Program-made: the position numbers and the translations under genes
Notes under the pieces: model-generated
Databases searched by the model: none
Seen by the model: only the letters and a program-made list of their open reading frames with translations
Told to the model about the DNA's origin: nothing
In this document: positions 55,680 to 64,000 of the stretch, one piece after another
Position numbering within the stretch: the stretch's first letter is position 1
How the letters are laid out: each line of letters opens with the position of its first letter
Source of the DNA: Cupriavidus sp.
GTDB lineage: Bacteria; Pseudomonadota; Gammaproteobacteria; Burkholderiales; Burkholderiaceae
Length of the DNA: 64,000 nucleotides
NCBI GenBank assembly: GCA_031181345.1
Contig: JAPSLC010000011.1
Location: 1-64,000, forward strand
Reading direction: 5' to 3'

Positions 55680-56271
55680 GGAAATCAGCGGTACCCGACC
55701 TATGGGATTTCCCGACGCCAACCCGCCTGACGGGAACCTGACGCCCCACGGCCAAGCCGCCGCGCCGGACTTCGACGCCCTGCATTTCCGCCGCGCGCTG
55801 TCGCAGTTCGCCACCGGCGTGACGGTCATCACCACGCGCGCGATGCGCGAATCCCCGGCCGATCCGCCCTTCGTCGGCATCACCGCCAGCTCGTTCAATT
55901 CGGTCTCGCTCGATCCGCCGCTGGTGCTGTGGAGCATGGCCAATCGCGCCAACAGCCTGCCGATGTTCCGCGGCGGCTCGCACTACATCATCAACGTGCT
56001 GGCCGCGACCCAGCTGGACCTGTGCCAGCGCTTCGCCACGCTCAAGGGCGACCGCTTCGCCGGGGTCGATTACCGGCTGTCGGCCAACGGCCTGCCGATC
56101 CTGGCCAATGCGCTGGCCTGGTTCGAATGCCACAACCGCAGCCGCTACGACGAGGGCGACCACGTGATCTTCGTCGGCGAGGTCGAGCGCTGCGGCATCC
56201 ACAGCAGCGGCGGCCTGCCGCTGGTGTTCCAGGGCGGCGCGTTCTCCACCACCTGCCCGCTGCGCGACTGA
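55678..56271 (+). CDS. Flavin reductase (FMN reductase component, HpaC-like)
   Basis: This 197-residue protein belongs to the flavin reductase-like FMN-binding family. FRRALSQFATGVTVITTRAM, FVGITASSFNSVSLDPPLVL and WSMANRANSLPMFRGGSHYI, then INVLAATQLDLCQRFATLKG match short-chain reductases that supply reduced flavin to two-component monooxygenases. Alternative starts are ATG 55678 and ATG 55702; neither has a strong ribosome-binding site. It is divergent from the NicX-like gene and followed 48 bp later by a MarR gene. The most likely partner is the ACAD-fold flavoprotein, as argued in the findings. Confidence 0.9.
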   Translation: MEISGTRPMGFPDANPPDGNLTPHGQAAAPDFDALHFRRALSQFATGVTVITTRAMRESPADPPFVGITASSFNSVSLDPPLVLWSMANRANSLPMFRGGSHYIINVLAATQLDLCQRFATLKGDRFAGVDYRLSANGLPILANALAWFECHNRSRYDEGDHVIFVGEVERCGIHSSGGLPLVFQGGAFSTTCPLRD

Positions 56272-56319
56272 ACGCGCACCGCGTTCCCACCTCCACGCCC
56301 GCACTGGCCGAACCTGACC

Positions 56320-56751
56320 ATGCCCTTCGTCGACGGATATCTGCCCTATCTGCTGGCGCGCGCCAGCCATCTGGTGTCGGGGGAATTCCACCGCAAGGTC
56401 GAGAGTGCGGGCCTGAGCGTGCCCGAATGGCGCGTGCTGGCGACGCTGGCGGACCGCGACGATTGCACGGTCGGCACGCTGGCCGATATCACGCTGACCA
56501 AGCAGCCGACGTTGACCAAGCTGCTGGACCGCATGACGGCCGACGGCCTGGTCGAGCGCCGCCGCGAGGGCGCGCCCGATCGGCGCCAGGCGCTGGTGTC
56601 GATCACCGAGCGCGGACGCGAACGCGCCCGGCCGCTGCTGGTCCAGGCGGCCGAGCACGAGGCCCAGGTGCTGGCCGCATTCGGCGCCAGCCAGGGCGAC
56701 CAGCTGAAGGAAACGCTGCGCCGGCTGATCGCGCTGCACGCGCGGCGATAA
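56320..56751 (+). CDS. MarR family transcriptional regulator
   Basis: This 143-residue winged-helix protein has the MarR pattern LSVPEWRVLATLADRDDCTV, TLADITLTKQPTLTKLLDRM and ADGLVERRREGAPDRRQALV, ending with the wing TERGRERARP. MarR-type repressors control nicotinate, picolinate and many aromatic pathways and are released by the substrate. The position after the flavin reductase, on one arm of the divergent cluster, suggests that it represses both arms at the 55668-55679 palindrome. Confidence 0.94.
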   Translation: MPFVDGYLPYLLARASHLVSGEFHRKVESAGLSVPEWRVLATLADRDDCTVGTLADITLTKQPTLTKLLDRMTADGLVERRREGAPDRRQALVSITERGRERARPLLVQAAEHEAQVLAAFGASQGDQLKETLRRLIALHARR

Positions 56752-56777
56752 GCACGCGCCGAGCCCCGCTTCGCCGG

Positions 56778-57260
56778 CTACCCCTGCCCGTCTGGCTGCA
56801 CCAGCGCCAACGGCGAGCCCTCGCTCTTGATTCGCTGCAGCACGATGTTCGAGCGGATGTCCATCACGCCCGGCGTGCGATAGAGCCGGTTCACGATGAA
56901 ATCGGAGTAGTGCTTCAGGTTGCGCGCCTGCACGCGCAGGATGTAATTGCTGTCGCCGGTGATCACATAGGCCGACAGTACCTCGGGCCAGGACTGCACC
57001 GCCGCGTTGAAGGTGTCGTGCCATCCCTCGACCGCCGGCCGCATCGACACCTGCACGATCGCCTCCAGTTCCAGTCCCAGCCGCTCGGCGTCGAACCAGG
57101 CGCGATAGCCGCCGATCACGCCGCTTTCCTCCAGCAGCCGCACCCGCCGCAGGCAGGCCGACGGCGACAGCGCCACGCGCTCGGCCAGGTCCTGGTTGCT
57201 GATGCGGCCGTTCTGTTGCAGGCAGGTCAGGATGCGCAAATCGGTGGGGTCGAGGTTCAT
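56778..57260 (-). CDS. kynR: Lrp/AsnC family regulator of the kyn operon (KynR-like)
   Basis: This 160-residue regulator starts [20 protein letters not shown], with an AsnC-type helix-turn-helix ([20 protein letters not shown]). A RAM ligand-binding domain follows ([17 protein letters not shown], then [19 protein letters not shown]). In Pseudomonas and Burkholderia, KynR senses kynurenine and switches on the kyn operon. The gene is divergent from kynB, with only 164 bp between. AAAGGA lies before its ATG. TTTCGCA at 57260-57266 and TGCGAAA at 57303-57309 flank the shared region and may be its sites. Confidence 0.9.
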   Translation of the reverse strand: MNLDPTDLRILTCLQQNGRISNQDLAERVALSPSACLRRVRLLEESGVIGGYRAWFDAERLGLELEAIVQVSMRPAVEGWHDTFNAAVQSWPEVLSAYVITGDSNYILRVQARNLKHYSDFIVNRLYRTPGVMDIRSNIVLQRIKSEGSPLALVQPDGQG

Positions 57261-57309
57261 TTCGCAGATCCTTTCACGGTGGATTCGATCCTTCGAATTC
57301 TATGCGAAA
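57260..57309. promoter_or_regulatory. Candidate KynR-binding pair in the kynR-kynB intergenic region
   Basis: TTTCGCA (57260-57266) and TGCGAAA (57303-57309) are an exact inverted pair, 43 bp apart centre to centre, about four helical turns. The first abuts the kynR start codon. A TTCGAA palindrome lies between them. Lrp-type octamers often bind such phased sites. Binding is untested. Confidence 0.55.
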
Positions 57310-57424
57310 CAGAGCGGCTGCAGCCGTCGAAATAGCAAGCCTCTTTCCCGAAATCTTGACTATCATGCCGGGATCGGCACCACCGCCGCGTAGCATTTCC
57401 ACCCCGCACCGAGGCGCCAGCCCC

Positions 57425-58105
57425 ATGTCAGACGGTTTTTCCGCTTCCCCGCCCTCGCCCACCGCGCGTGCCCTGTGGGACATCAGCCCGCCGCTGTCGC
57501 CGGCCACGCCGGTGTGGCCGGGCGACACGCCGTTCCAGCAGCAGAGCGCCTGGCAGATGGACGAGCACTGCCCGGTCAACGTCGGCCGCATCACGCTGTC
57601 GCCGCACACCGGCGCGCATGCGGATGCGCCGCTGCACTACGCCGCCGACGGCGCGCCGATTGGCGAGGTGGATCTGGATCCGTACCTGGGGCCCTGCCGC
57701 GTGATCCATTGCATCGCGGCCGCGCCGCTGGTCCGGCCGGAACAGGTCGCGGGCGCGCTGGTGGGCGCACCGGCAGGCGTGCCGCCGCGCGTGCTGCTGC
57801 GGACCTACCGCAGCGCGCCGCTCTCCCAGTGGGACCCGGACTTCTGCGCGGTGGCGCCGGAAACCATCGCACTGCTGGCCGAACACGGCGTGCGGTTGAT
57901 CGGCATCGACACGCCGTCGCTGGACCCGCAGCAGTCCAAGACCATGGACGCGCATCGCATGGTGCGAAAGCATCGGATGGCGATTCTCGAAGGGCTGGTG
58001 CTCGACGCCGTCGCCCCCGGCGACTATGAACTGATCGCGCTGCCGCTGCGCTTTGCCGGGCTCGACGCCAGCCCGGTGCGCGCGGTGCTGCGCAGCCTGG
58101 CGTAA
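57425..58105 (+). CDS. kynB: Kynurenine formamidase (arylformamidase)
   Basis: KynB hydrolyses N-formylkynurenine to kynurenine and formate, the second step of tryptophan breakdown. The 226-residue metal-dependent cyclase-fold protein has the signature [16 protein letters not shown], which supplies the metal-binding His and Asp ligands, then [19 protein letters not shown]. The start ATG at 57425 gives the family N-terminus, [19 protein letters not shown] following. It is first in kynBUA. Promoter elements before it are not clear, but Lrp-type half-sites lie upstream. Confidence 0.96.
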   Translation: MSDGFSASPPSPTARALWDISPPLSPATPVWPGDTPFQQQSAWQMDEHCPVNVGRITLSPHTGAHADAPLHYAADGAPIGEVDLDPYLGPCRVIHCIAAAPLVRPEQVAGALVGAPAGVPPRVLLRTYRSAPLSQWDPDFCAVAPETIALLAEHGVRLIGIDTPSLDPQQSKTMDAHRMVRKHRMAILEGLVLDAVAPGDYELIALPLRFAGLDASPVRAVLRSLA

Positions 58106-58181
58106 GCAGCCACCGCCCCGGCATCCCCGCATCGATCGCGGTCGCCCCCGGCGGCGATCGACAAACCTCATCAAGGAACCC

Positions 58182-59438
58182 ATGACCGCAACCACCCGCG
58201 AGCAATGCCTGTCGCTGGACCGGCAAGACCCCTTGCGCCCGCTGCGCGACGCCTTCGCGCTGCCCGAGGGCGTGATCTATCTGGACGGCAATTCGCTCGG
58301 CGCCCGCCCGCGCGCGGCCGCGGCCCGTGCCGCCGAGGTGGTCGAGCAGGAATGGGGCGAAGGGCTGATCCGCAGCTGGAACAGCGCCGGCTGGTTCGGG
58401 CTGCCGCAGCGCCTGGGCAATCTGCTGGCCCCGCTGATCGGCGCGGGCCCCGACGAGGTCGTCGTCACCGACACCACCTCGGTCAACCTGTTCAAGGTGC
58501 TGGCCGCCGCGCTGCGTGTGCAGGGCATGCGTGCGCCGGCGCGCAAGGTGATCGTCTCCGAGCGCAGCAACTTCCCGACCGATCTGTATATCGCCCAGGG
58601 CCTGGCCGATCTGCTGCAGCAGGGCTATTCGCTGCGCCTGGTCGACAGCCCCGACGAGATCGATGCCGCGGTGCGCGACGATACCGCCGTGCTGATGCTG
58701 ACCCACGTCAACTACAAGACCGGCCAGATGCTGGACATGGCGGCGCTGACTGAACTGGCGCATGCGCGCGGCGCGCTGACGGTCTGGGACCTGGCGCATT
58801 CCGCGGGCGCGGTGCCGGTCGCGCTGCGCGAATCCGGCGCCGACTACGCGGTCGGCTGCACCTACAAGTACCTGAACGGCGGCCCCGGTTCACCGGCCTT
58901 CCTGTGGGTCGCGCCGGCGCTGCGCGACGCCTTCTGGCAGCCGCTGTCGGGCTGGTGGGGCCACGCCGCGCCGTTCGCGATGGAGCCCGACTATCGCCCG
59001 CGCAGCGGCGTCTCGCGCTTCCTGTGCGGCACGCAGCCGATGACCTCGCTGGCGATGGTCGAATGCGGGCTGGAGATCTTCGGCCGCACCGACATGCGGG
59101 CGCTGCGCGCCAAGTCGCTGCAGCTGACGGACCTGTTCATCGCGCTGGTGGAGGCGCGCTGCGGCCACCATCCGCTGACGCTGGTCACGCCGCGCGAGCA
59201 CGCGCGCCGCGGCAGCCAGGTCAGCTTCGCCCATCCGCAGGGCTATGCCGTGATGCAGGCGCTGATCGAGCGCGGCGTGATCGGCGACTATCGCGAGCCG
59301 CAGATCATCCGCTTCGGCTTCACGCCGCTCTACACTGGTTTTGCGGACGTCTGGGATGCGGTGGAGGTGCTGCGCGACGTGCTCGACAGCGGTGCCTACG
59401 AAGCGGCGCGCTTCCAGACGCGCACGGCGGTGACCTGA
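58182..59438 (+). CDS. kynU: Kynureninase
   Basis: Kynureninase cleaves L-kynurenine to anthranilate and alanine with PLP. The 418-residue length is standard. The PLP-Lys is in [20 protein letters not shown], and the fold-type I signatures [37 protein letters not shown] and [19 protein letters not shown] are intact. AAGGAA precedes the ATG at 58182. It follows kynB by 76 bp and precedes kynA by 16 bp. The anthranilate product is not visibly handled by other genes in this window. Confidence 0.98.
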   Translation: MTATTREQCLSLDRQDPLRPLRDAFALPEGVIYLDGNSLGARPRAAAARAAEVVEQEWGEGLIRSWNSAGWFGLPQRLGNLLAPLIGAGPDEVVVTDTTSVNLFKVLAAALRVQGMRAPARKVIVSERSNFPTDLYIAQGLADLLQQGYSLRLVDSPDEIDAAVRDDTAVLMLTHVNYKTGQMLDMAALTELAHARGALTVWDLAHSAGAVPVALRESGADYAVGCTYKYLNGGPGSPAFLWVAPALRDAFWQPLSGWWGHAAPFAMEPDYRPRSGVSRFLCGTQPMTSLAMVECGLEIFGRTDMRALRAKSLQLTDLFIALVEARCGHHPLTLVTPREHARRGSQVSFAHPQGYAVMQALIERGVIGDYREPQIIRFGFTPLYTGFADVWDAVEVLRDVLDSGAYEAARFQTRTAVT

Positions 59439-59454
59439 GCAGCGAGCGAACGAA

Positions 59455-60375
59455 ATGACCATGCAATCCGATAACACCAAGGCCGGGCACGGTGGCTGCC
59501 CGATGTCCGGCGCGGCGCCCCGCCACGGCCAGGCGTCCGGCGAGGCGTCCGGCGAGGGCGATTGGCACGGCGCCCAGCTCGACATGCGCCAGCAGATGAG
59601 CTACGGCGACTATCTGGCGCTCGACCAGATCCTCAATGCCCAGCATCCGCTCTCGCCGGATCACAACGAGATGCTGTTCATCGTCCAGCATCAGACCACC
59701 GAGCTGTGGATGAAGCTGATGCTGCATGAGCTGCGCGCCGCCCGCGAGGCGGTGCGGCGCGACGACCTGCCGCCGGCGTTCAAGATGCTCACGCGGGTGT
59801 CGCGCATCATGGACCAGCTGGTGCAGGCGTGGAACGTGCTGGCGACGATGACGCCGCCGGAGTATTCGGCGATGCGGCCCTATCTGGGGATGTCGTCGGG
59901 CTTTCAGTCCTTCCAGTACCGCGAGATCGAATTCATTCTCGGCAACAAGAACGCCGCGATGCTGCGCCCGCATGCGCACCGTCCCGAGCACCATGCGCTG
60001 GTCGAGGAAGCGCTGCGCACGCCGTCGCTGTACGACGAAGCGATCCGGCTGATGGCGCGGCGCGGCTTTCCGATCGACGCGGCGTGCCTGGAGCGCGACT
60101 GGACCGAGCCGGCCGGCTATAACGCCTCGGTCGAGGCGGCGTGGCTGGAGGTCTATCGCCAGCCGGAGGCGCACTGGGAGCTGTACGAGCTCGGCGAGAA
60201 GTTCGTCGATCTCGAGGACGCCTTCCGCCAATGGCGCTTCCGCCATGTCACCACGGTCGAGCGCGTGATCGGCTTCAAGCGCGGCACCGGCGGCACCGAG
60301 GGCGTCAGCTATCTGCGCAAGATGCTCGACATCGTGCTGTTCCCGGAACTGTGGAAGCTGCGCACCGACCTGTGA
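59455..60375 (+). CDS. kynA: Tryptophan 2,3-dioxygenase
   Basis: KynA opens the indole ring of tryptophan with haem and oxygen, giving N-formylkynurenine. This 306-residue protein has the typical [20 protein letters not shown], then [20 protein letters not shown] and [19 protein letters not shown] segments. The proximal His is expected in the [20 protein letters not shown] region. The ATG at 59455 has an ATG two codons downstream as an alternative. The first about 30 residues are a low-complexity tail with a GEASGE tandem repeat, from a 12-bp duplication. A REP-like element follows the stop. Confidence 0.97.
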   Translation: MTMQSDNTKAGHGGCPMSGAAPRHGQASGEASGEGDWHGAQLDMRQQMSYGDYLALDQILNAQHPLSPDHNEMLFIVQHQTTELWMKLMLHELRAAREAVRRDDLPPAFKMLTRVSRIMDQLVQAWNVLATMTPPEYSAMRPYLGMSSGFQSFQYREIEFILGNKNAAMLRPHAHRPEHHALVEEALRTPSLYDEAIRLMARRGFPIDAACLERDWTEPAGYNASVEAAWLEVYRQPEAHWELYELGEKFVDLEDAFRQWRFRHVTTVERVIGFKRGTGGTEGVSYLRKMLDIVLFPELWKLRTDL

Positions 60376-60399
60376 TCGGCGTGTGAATCGAAGGAACCG

Positions 60400-60468
60400 G
60401 TCGTCCCGGCGAAAGCGGGGACCCAGCGACTTCAAAAGGCGCTGGATTCCCGCTTTCCCGGGAACGAC
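60400..60468. repeat. REP-like palindromic element (family B), copy 3
   Basis: Outer arms GGTCGTCCCG and CGGGAACGAC bound a 69-bp element with CCCAGC and GCTGGA half-sites and GAAAGCGGG inside. The pattern matches the copies at 29271 and 48950. It lies between the convergent kynA and IclR genes. Confidence 0.8.
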
Positions 60469-60511
60469 ATGATGGTTGTTCCGACGTTTTCTGCGCCTTG
60501 AAGGGTGACGC

Positions 60512-61357
60512 TCAGCGCGCCGCCCCTTCCGCCAGCCGCGCCGCCAGCGCGCGCAGCGCGGGCGCCAGCGTCTCGTGGAAGGCCGCCTCGTCGACGCTGC
60601 CATACGACGCGCTGCAGCTGAGCATGTGGATGTCCTTCTCGCCGATCGGCCGGAAGGCCACCGCAACGGCGTGAATCGCCGGATGCCAATCGCGGAACGA
60701 AGCCGCGTAGCCGCGCTGCTCGGCCTCGGCCACCGCCGCCCGCATCGGCGCCTCTTGCGCCTTCCATTGCTCGGGGTAGGCCTGGGCGAACTCGGCCAGC
60801 AGCCGTTCGCGTTTCGGCCCGGGCAGCGCCGCCAGGTACGCCCTCCCCATCGAGCTCGACACCAGCGACAGCCGCGATCCGACGCCGAGCCCCAGCATCG
60901 AGCCGGCATCGTTGCGGATCGATTCCAGATAGATGACCTCCAGCCGCTCGCGCTTGCCGAGCGACACCGACACGCCATGCGTCTGCGCGAACGCCAGCAT
61001 ATGCGGCCGCGCCAGCGCGACCACGTCGGAGGCCGACAGATAGGCGAAGCCCAGCGCCAGCACGCCGGCGTCGAGCGCGTACTTGCCGAGGCTGTCGTCG
61101 TAACGCAGATACCCCAGTTGCACCAGCGTGCCGGCGAGGCGGCTGACGGTTGCCTTCGGCAGGCCGGTGCGCCGCACGAAGTCCTGGTTGCCGAGCATCG
61201 ACTCGCCGGTGCGGAAGCAGCGCAGCAACTCGAGGCCGCGGGCCAGCGCGGTGACGAAGTTCGGATCGCTCTCGCGCGCGGCACGCTCCGGTGGTGGCTC
61301 GGCGGCAGCGGGGCCGTCCGGGACGGCGGCGGTAGAAAGCACGTCGGAGTTGGCCAC
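60512..61357 (-). CDS. IclR family transcriptional regulator
   Basis: This 281-residue regulator has an IclR helix-turn-helix (MLGNQDFVRRTGLPKATVSR, then LAGTLVQLGYLRYDDSLGKY) and a C-terminal effector domain with SVSLGKRERLEVIYLESIRN. A GTG start at 61357 follows AGGAG by six bases; an upstream TTG lacks such a site. It is divergent from the glutaryl-CoA dehydrogenase gene. Between them lies a clear IclR-type operator, so it most likely represses gcdH and itself. The inducer could be glutaryl-CoA or a CoA-linked intermediate of lysine and tryptophan breakdown. Confidence 0.93.
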   Translation of the reverse strand: MANSDVLSTAAVPDGPAAAEPPPERAARESDPNFVTALARGLELLRCFRTGESMLGNQDFVRRTGLPKATVSRLAGTLVQLGYLRYDDSLGKYALDAGVLALGFAYLSASDVVALARPHMLAFAQTHGVSVSLGKRERLEVIYLESIRNDAGSMLGLGVGSRLSLVSSSMGRAYLAALPGPKRERLLAEFAQAYPEQWKAQEAPMRAAVAEAEQRGYAASFRDWHPAIHAVAVAFRPIGEKDIHMLSCSASYGSVDEAAFHETLAPALRALAARLAEGAAR

Positions 61358-61414
61358 GGCGGCTCCTGGCTCGAATGCGGTCAATGGGAAGTGGAGAACG
61401 GTCTCAGCAGTCTG

Positions 61415-61442
61415 TTGCCGGCGGGACGCTTTGCGCTATACT
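61415..61442 (+). promoter_or_regulatory. Promoter of the gcdH gene
   Basis: TTGCCG at 61415-61420 and TATACT at 61437-61442 are separated by 16 bp. The operator-like repeats begin 8 bp after the -10 box, where a bound repressor would hinder start or escape. Confidence 0.7.
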
Positions 61443-61449
61443 AACGCAT

Positions 61450-61476
61450 CGGAACATGGTTCCGCAATGCGGAACC
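61450..61476. promoter_or_regulatory. IclR-type operator with three GGAAC half-sites
   Basis: CGGAAC-ATG-GTTCCG is an exact inverted repeat with a 3-bp spacer. CAATG and a further CGGAAC follow, so TTCCGCA-A-TGCGGAA forms a second overlapping palindrome. The layout resembles IclR-family operators. Confidence 0.75.
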
Positions 61477-61589
61477 TCAAAACAAAACCGGCGGCGCCTC
61501 GCTTCCTGCTCCGCCGCGCCGATTCTCAAGATCATTTCCAGGTTCAATCACGCTGACCCGCGTTCACCGTTCTACCGAAGGAGACCTCG

Positions 61590-62783
61590 ATGGCCGCCAA
61601 CGCCGAATTCCACTGGGCCGACCCGCTGCTGCTCGATCAGCAACTGACCGCCGACGAGCGCATGGTGCGCGACGCCGCCGCGGCCTACTGCCAGGACAAG
61701 CTGATGCCGCGCGTGCTGGAGTCGTTCCGGCATGAAAAGACCGACGCGACCATCTTCCGCGAGATGGGCGAACTCGGCCTGCTCGGCCCGACCATTCCGG
61801 AGCAGTACGGCGGCCCGGGGCTGAACTACGTCAGCTACGGCCTGATCGCGCGCGAGGTCGAGCGCGTCGATTCGGGCTATCGCTCGATGATGAGCGTGCA
61901 GTCGTCGCTGGTGATGGTGCCGATCTACGAATTCGGCAGCGAGGCGCAGAAGCAGAAGTACCTGCCCAAGCTGGCGACCGGCGAATGGATCGGTTGCTTC
62001 GGCCTGACCGAGCCGAACCACGGCTCCGACCCCGGCTCGATGGTGACGCGCGCGAAGAAGGTCGACGGCGGCTACGAGCTCAGCGGCGCGAAGATGTGGA
62101 TCACCAACTCGCCGATCGCCGACGTGTTCGTCGTGTGGGCCAAGCTGATGGGCGAGGACGGCAAGGAAGCCATCCGCGGCTTCATCCTCGAAAAGGGCTG
62201 GAAGGGCCTGAGCGCGCCGGCGATCCACGGCAAGGTCGGCCTGCGCACCTCGATCACCGGCGAAATCGTCATGGATCAGGTGTTCGTGCCGGAAGAGAAC
62301 CTGATGCCGGGCGTCAGCGGCCTGAAGGGTCCGTTCACCTGCCTGAACTCGGCCCGCTACGGCATCGCCTGGGGCGCGCTGGGCGCCGCCGAATTCTGCT
62401 GGCATACCGCCCGCCAGTACACGCTGGACCGCAAGCAGTTCGGCCGCCCGCTGGCCGCGACGCAGCTGGTGCAGAAGAAGCTGGCCGACATGCAGACCGA
62501 AATCACGCTGGGCCTGCAGGGCTGCCTGCGCCTGGGCCGGATGAAGGACGAGGGCACCGCGGCGGTCGAGATCACCTCGATCATGAAGCGCAATTCGTGC
62601 GGCAAGTCGCTCGACATCGCGCGCGTCGCGCGCGACATGCTGGGCGGCAACGGCATCTCGGACGAGTTCGGCGTGATCCGCCATGTGGTCAACCTCGAGG
62701 TGGTCAACACCTACGAGGGCACCCACGACATCCACGCGCTGATCCTCGGCCGCGCGCAGACCGGCATCCAGGCCTTTTTCTGA
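61590..62783 (+). CDS. gcdH: Acyl-CoA dehydrogenase, probably glutaryl-CoA dehydrogenase
   Basis: Glutaryl-CoA dehydrogenase oxidises and decarboxylates glutaryl-CoA to crotonyl-CoA, in lysine and tryptophan catabolism. This 397-residue flavoenzyme has the GcdH-like [20 protein letters not shown] substrate site and the catalytic Glu in [20 protein letters not shown] near residue 375. [20 protein letters not shown] is also a GcdH-type segment. The catalytic Glu is intact, unlike the ACAD-fold protein at 52-53 kb. GAAGGAGA precedes the ATG at 61590. It is under the IclR-type operator region and is followed by two hairpins. Confidence 0.93.
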   Translation: MAANAEFHWADPLLLDQQLTADERMVRDAAAAYCQDKLMPRVLESFRHEKTDATIFREMGELGLLGPTIPEQYGGPGLNYVSYGLIAREVERVDSGYRSMMSVQSSLVMVPIYEFGSEAQKQKYLPKLATGEWIGCFGLTEPNHGSDPGSMVTRAKKVDGGYELSGAKMWITNSPIADVFVVWAKLMGEDGKEAIRGFILEKGWKGLSAPAIHGKVGLRTSITGEIVMDQVFVPEENLMPGVSGLKGPFTCLNSARYGIAWGALGAAEFCWHTARQYTLDRKQFGRPLAATQLVQKKLADMQTEITLGLQGCLRLGRMKDEGTAAVEITSIMKRNSCGKSLDIARVARDMLGGNGISDEFGVIRHVVNLEVVNTYEGTHDIHALILGRAQTGIQAFF

Positions 62784-62835
62784 TCGGGACCCGCGCCGCG
62801 TCATGGCTCGACCAGTGGCCAAACCAGCGGGCCAA

Positions 62836-62861
62836 TAAAAAGGCCCGGCTGTCGCCGGGCC
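62836..62861 (-). terminator. Terminator for the peroxiredoxin gene
   Basis: An 8-bp stem (GGCCCGGC/GCCGGGCC, 62842-62849 with 62854-62861) and a TGTC loop are followed, on the minus strand, by TTTTTATT. It lies about 120 bp past the peroxiredoxin stop. Confidence 0.85.
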
Positions 62862-62914
62862 AAAGCACACTACCAAGGAGACGACGGGCGAACCCGTCGG
62901 TACGACACCGTTAC

Positions 62915-62970
62915 CGCCGCCCGGGCCCGCTTGCACCATGCGTGCGATGCGGGCCCGGGCGGCGTTTCTG
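62915..62970 (+). terminator. Long hairpin, likely terminator for gcdH
   Basis: A perfect 16-bp GC-rich stem (62915-62930 with 62949-62964) encloses an 18-nt loop and is followed by TTTCTG. A second, smaller hairpin GACGGG-CGAA-CCCGTC lies at 62883-62898. The long stem may also protect the end of the mRNA. Confidence 0.7.
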
Positions 62971-62982
62971 TTCCAGGGACGC

Positions 62983-63627
<645 letters not shown>

Positions 63628-64000
63628 GGTTGCCTCCTTGCCTGTCAGTCGTCAGTGGTCTGTCCAATGATGCTTGCCTTCCGGGCCAGCCAGCGCCCGG
63701 ACTCAGACCAGTCTATTCCGATTGCGGTGAGACACAAACAAATATAAAGTCACTACAACATCACGCGAAGTCATTTGCCGAATTCATCGTCGAAGACTTC
63801 GGCGTGACGCCGAAACCCGCCGCCACCTCGCGATCCGGGAACGCGCCGGACGGGCGCGCGACGCCTGACGGCGCGCCGGCCGATAAAAAACCCTTAAGGT
63901 TTGCATCGCGCTGCGCCGATGTCCTACATGACTTGTAGGACTCGCTGTCTTGAAACCATTGCTGAGCGCCGCATATCCTAGGAAATGCTTGGACCGCAGC
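63628..64000. other. 373-bp region upstream of the peroxiredoxin gene
   Basis: No gene is called here. The region holds an AT-rich stretch (around 63735-63765) that should contain the peroxiredoxin promoter and, near the right edge, a perfect 8-bp inverted repeat GTCCTACA-TGACT-TGTAGGAC at 63921-63941. The next gene probably starts beyond the window. A plus-strand frame at 63621-63938 has no recognised similarity and covers this regulatory DNA. Confidence 0.6.
63921..63941. promoter_or_regulatory. Inverted repeat GTCCTACA...TGTAGGAC near the right edge
   Basis: GTCCTACA and TGTAGGAC pair exactly around the 5-bp loop TGACT. No poly-T follows, so an operator is likelier than a terminator. The next gene lies outside the window, so its target cannot be named. 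Confidence 0.5.

Overview
This 64 kb window is high-GC chromosomal DNA from a beta-proteobacterium of the order Burkholderiales. A Cupriavidus/Ralstonia-like member of the Burkholderiaceae fits best. The evidence is the nadE-glnB junction at the left edge, three Bug-type (TctC) solute-binding proteins, a kynBUA operon with a divergent Lrp/AsnC regulator, several CaiB-type CoA-transferases, and dense GC-rich palindromic repeats between genes. The genus is inferred from gene content only. No rRNA, convincing tRNA, CRISPR array, complete insertion sequence or prophage was seen.

Layout. 0-8 kb: housekeeping genes (start of glnB, nadE, a FemAB/GNAT-like protein, alaS), then a CaiB CoA-transferase and a small DUF2214-like membrane protein. 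8.7-13 kb: a Bug receptor with a strong terminator, an unrecognised 950-residue helical protein, and the tail of a broken SDR gene. 13-26 kb: a CPA1 K+/Na+:H+ antiporter and a tctBA transporter pair without its own tctC. These are followed by a LysR/Bug/gamma-glutamyltransferase unit, a PhzF protein, a PNPOx-like protein, and a ligase-Bug-HCCA-isomerase operon. 26-29 kb: a translationally coupled SDR-FMO-TetR operon. 29-39 kb: a second CaiB protein, glnS and a run of small conserved genes (S4, MAPEG, YaeQ, FKBP, ChaC, ankyrin), ending with a fatty-acyl-CoA ligase whose promoter spacer carries an operator-like palindrome.

39-50 kb: cnoX/ybbN, bacteriohemerythrin, an AAA kinase-like protein, tcdA, AsmA, an MFS permease with a palindromic promoter region, pdxH, cfa, a DUF72 gene carrying an in-frame REP-like element, and msrA. 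50.6-56.8 kb: a divergent catabolic module. One arm encodes a NicX-like ring-cleavage dioxygenase, an alpha/beta hydrolase, an acyl-CoA-dehydrogenase-fold flavoprotein and a CoA ligase. The other arm encodes a flavin reductase and a MarR regulator. 56.8-62.8 kb: tryptophan catabolism (kynR-like regulator, kynB, kynU, kynA), then an IclR regulator and glutaryl-CoA dehydrogenase. 63-64 kb: a 1-Cys peroxiredoxin and an upstream region.

The accessory genes share a theme of organic-acid and aromatic catabolism: periplasmic capture by Bug proteins, CoA activation by ligases and CoA-transferases, oxidation by flavoenzymes, and repressor-controlled promoters. The most unusual items are the NicX/ACAD-fold/flavin-reductase module, whose ACAD-fold protein appears to lack the catalytic glutamate, and the orphan 950-residue protein beside the SDR remnant.
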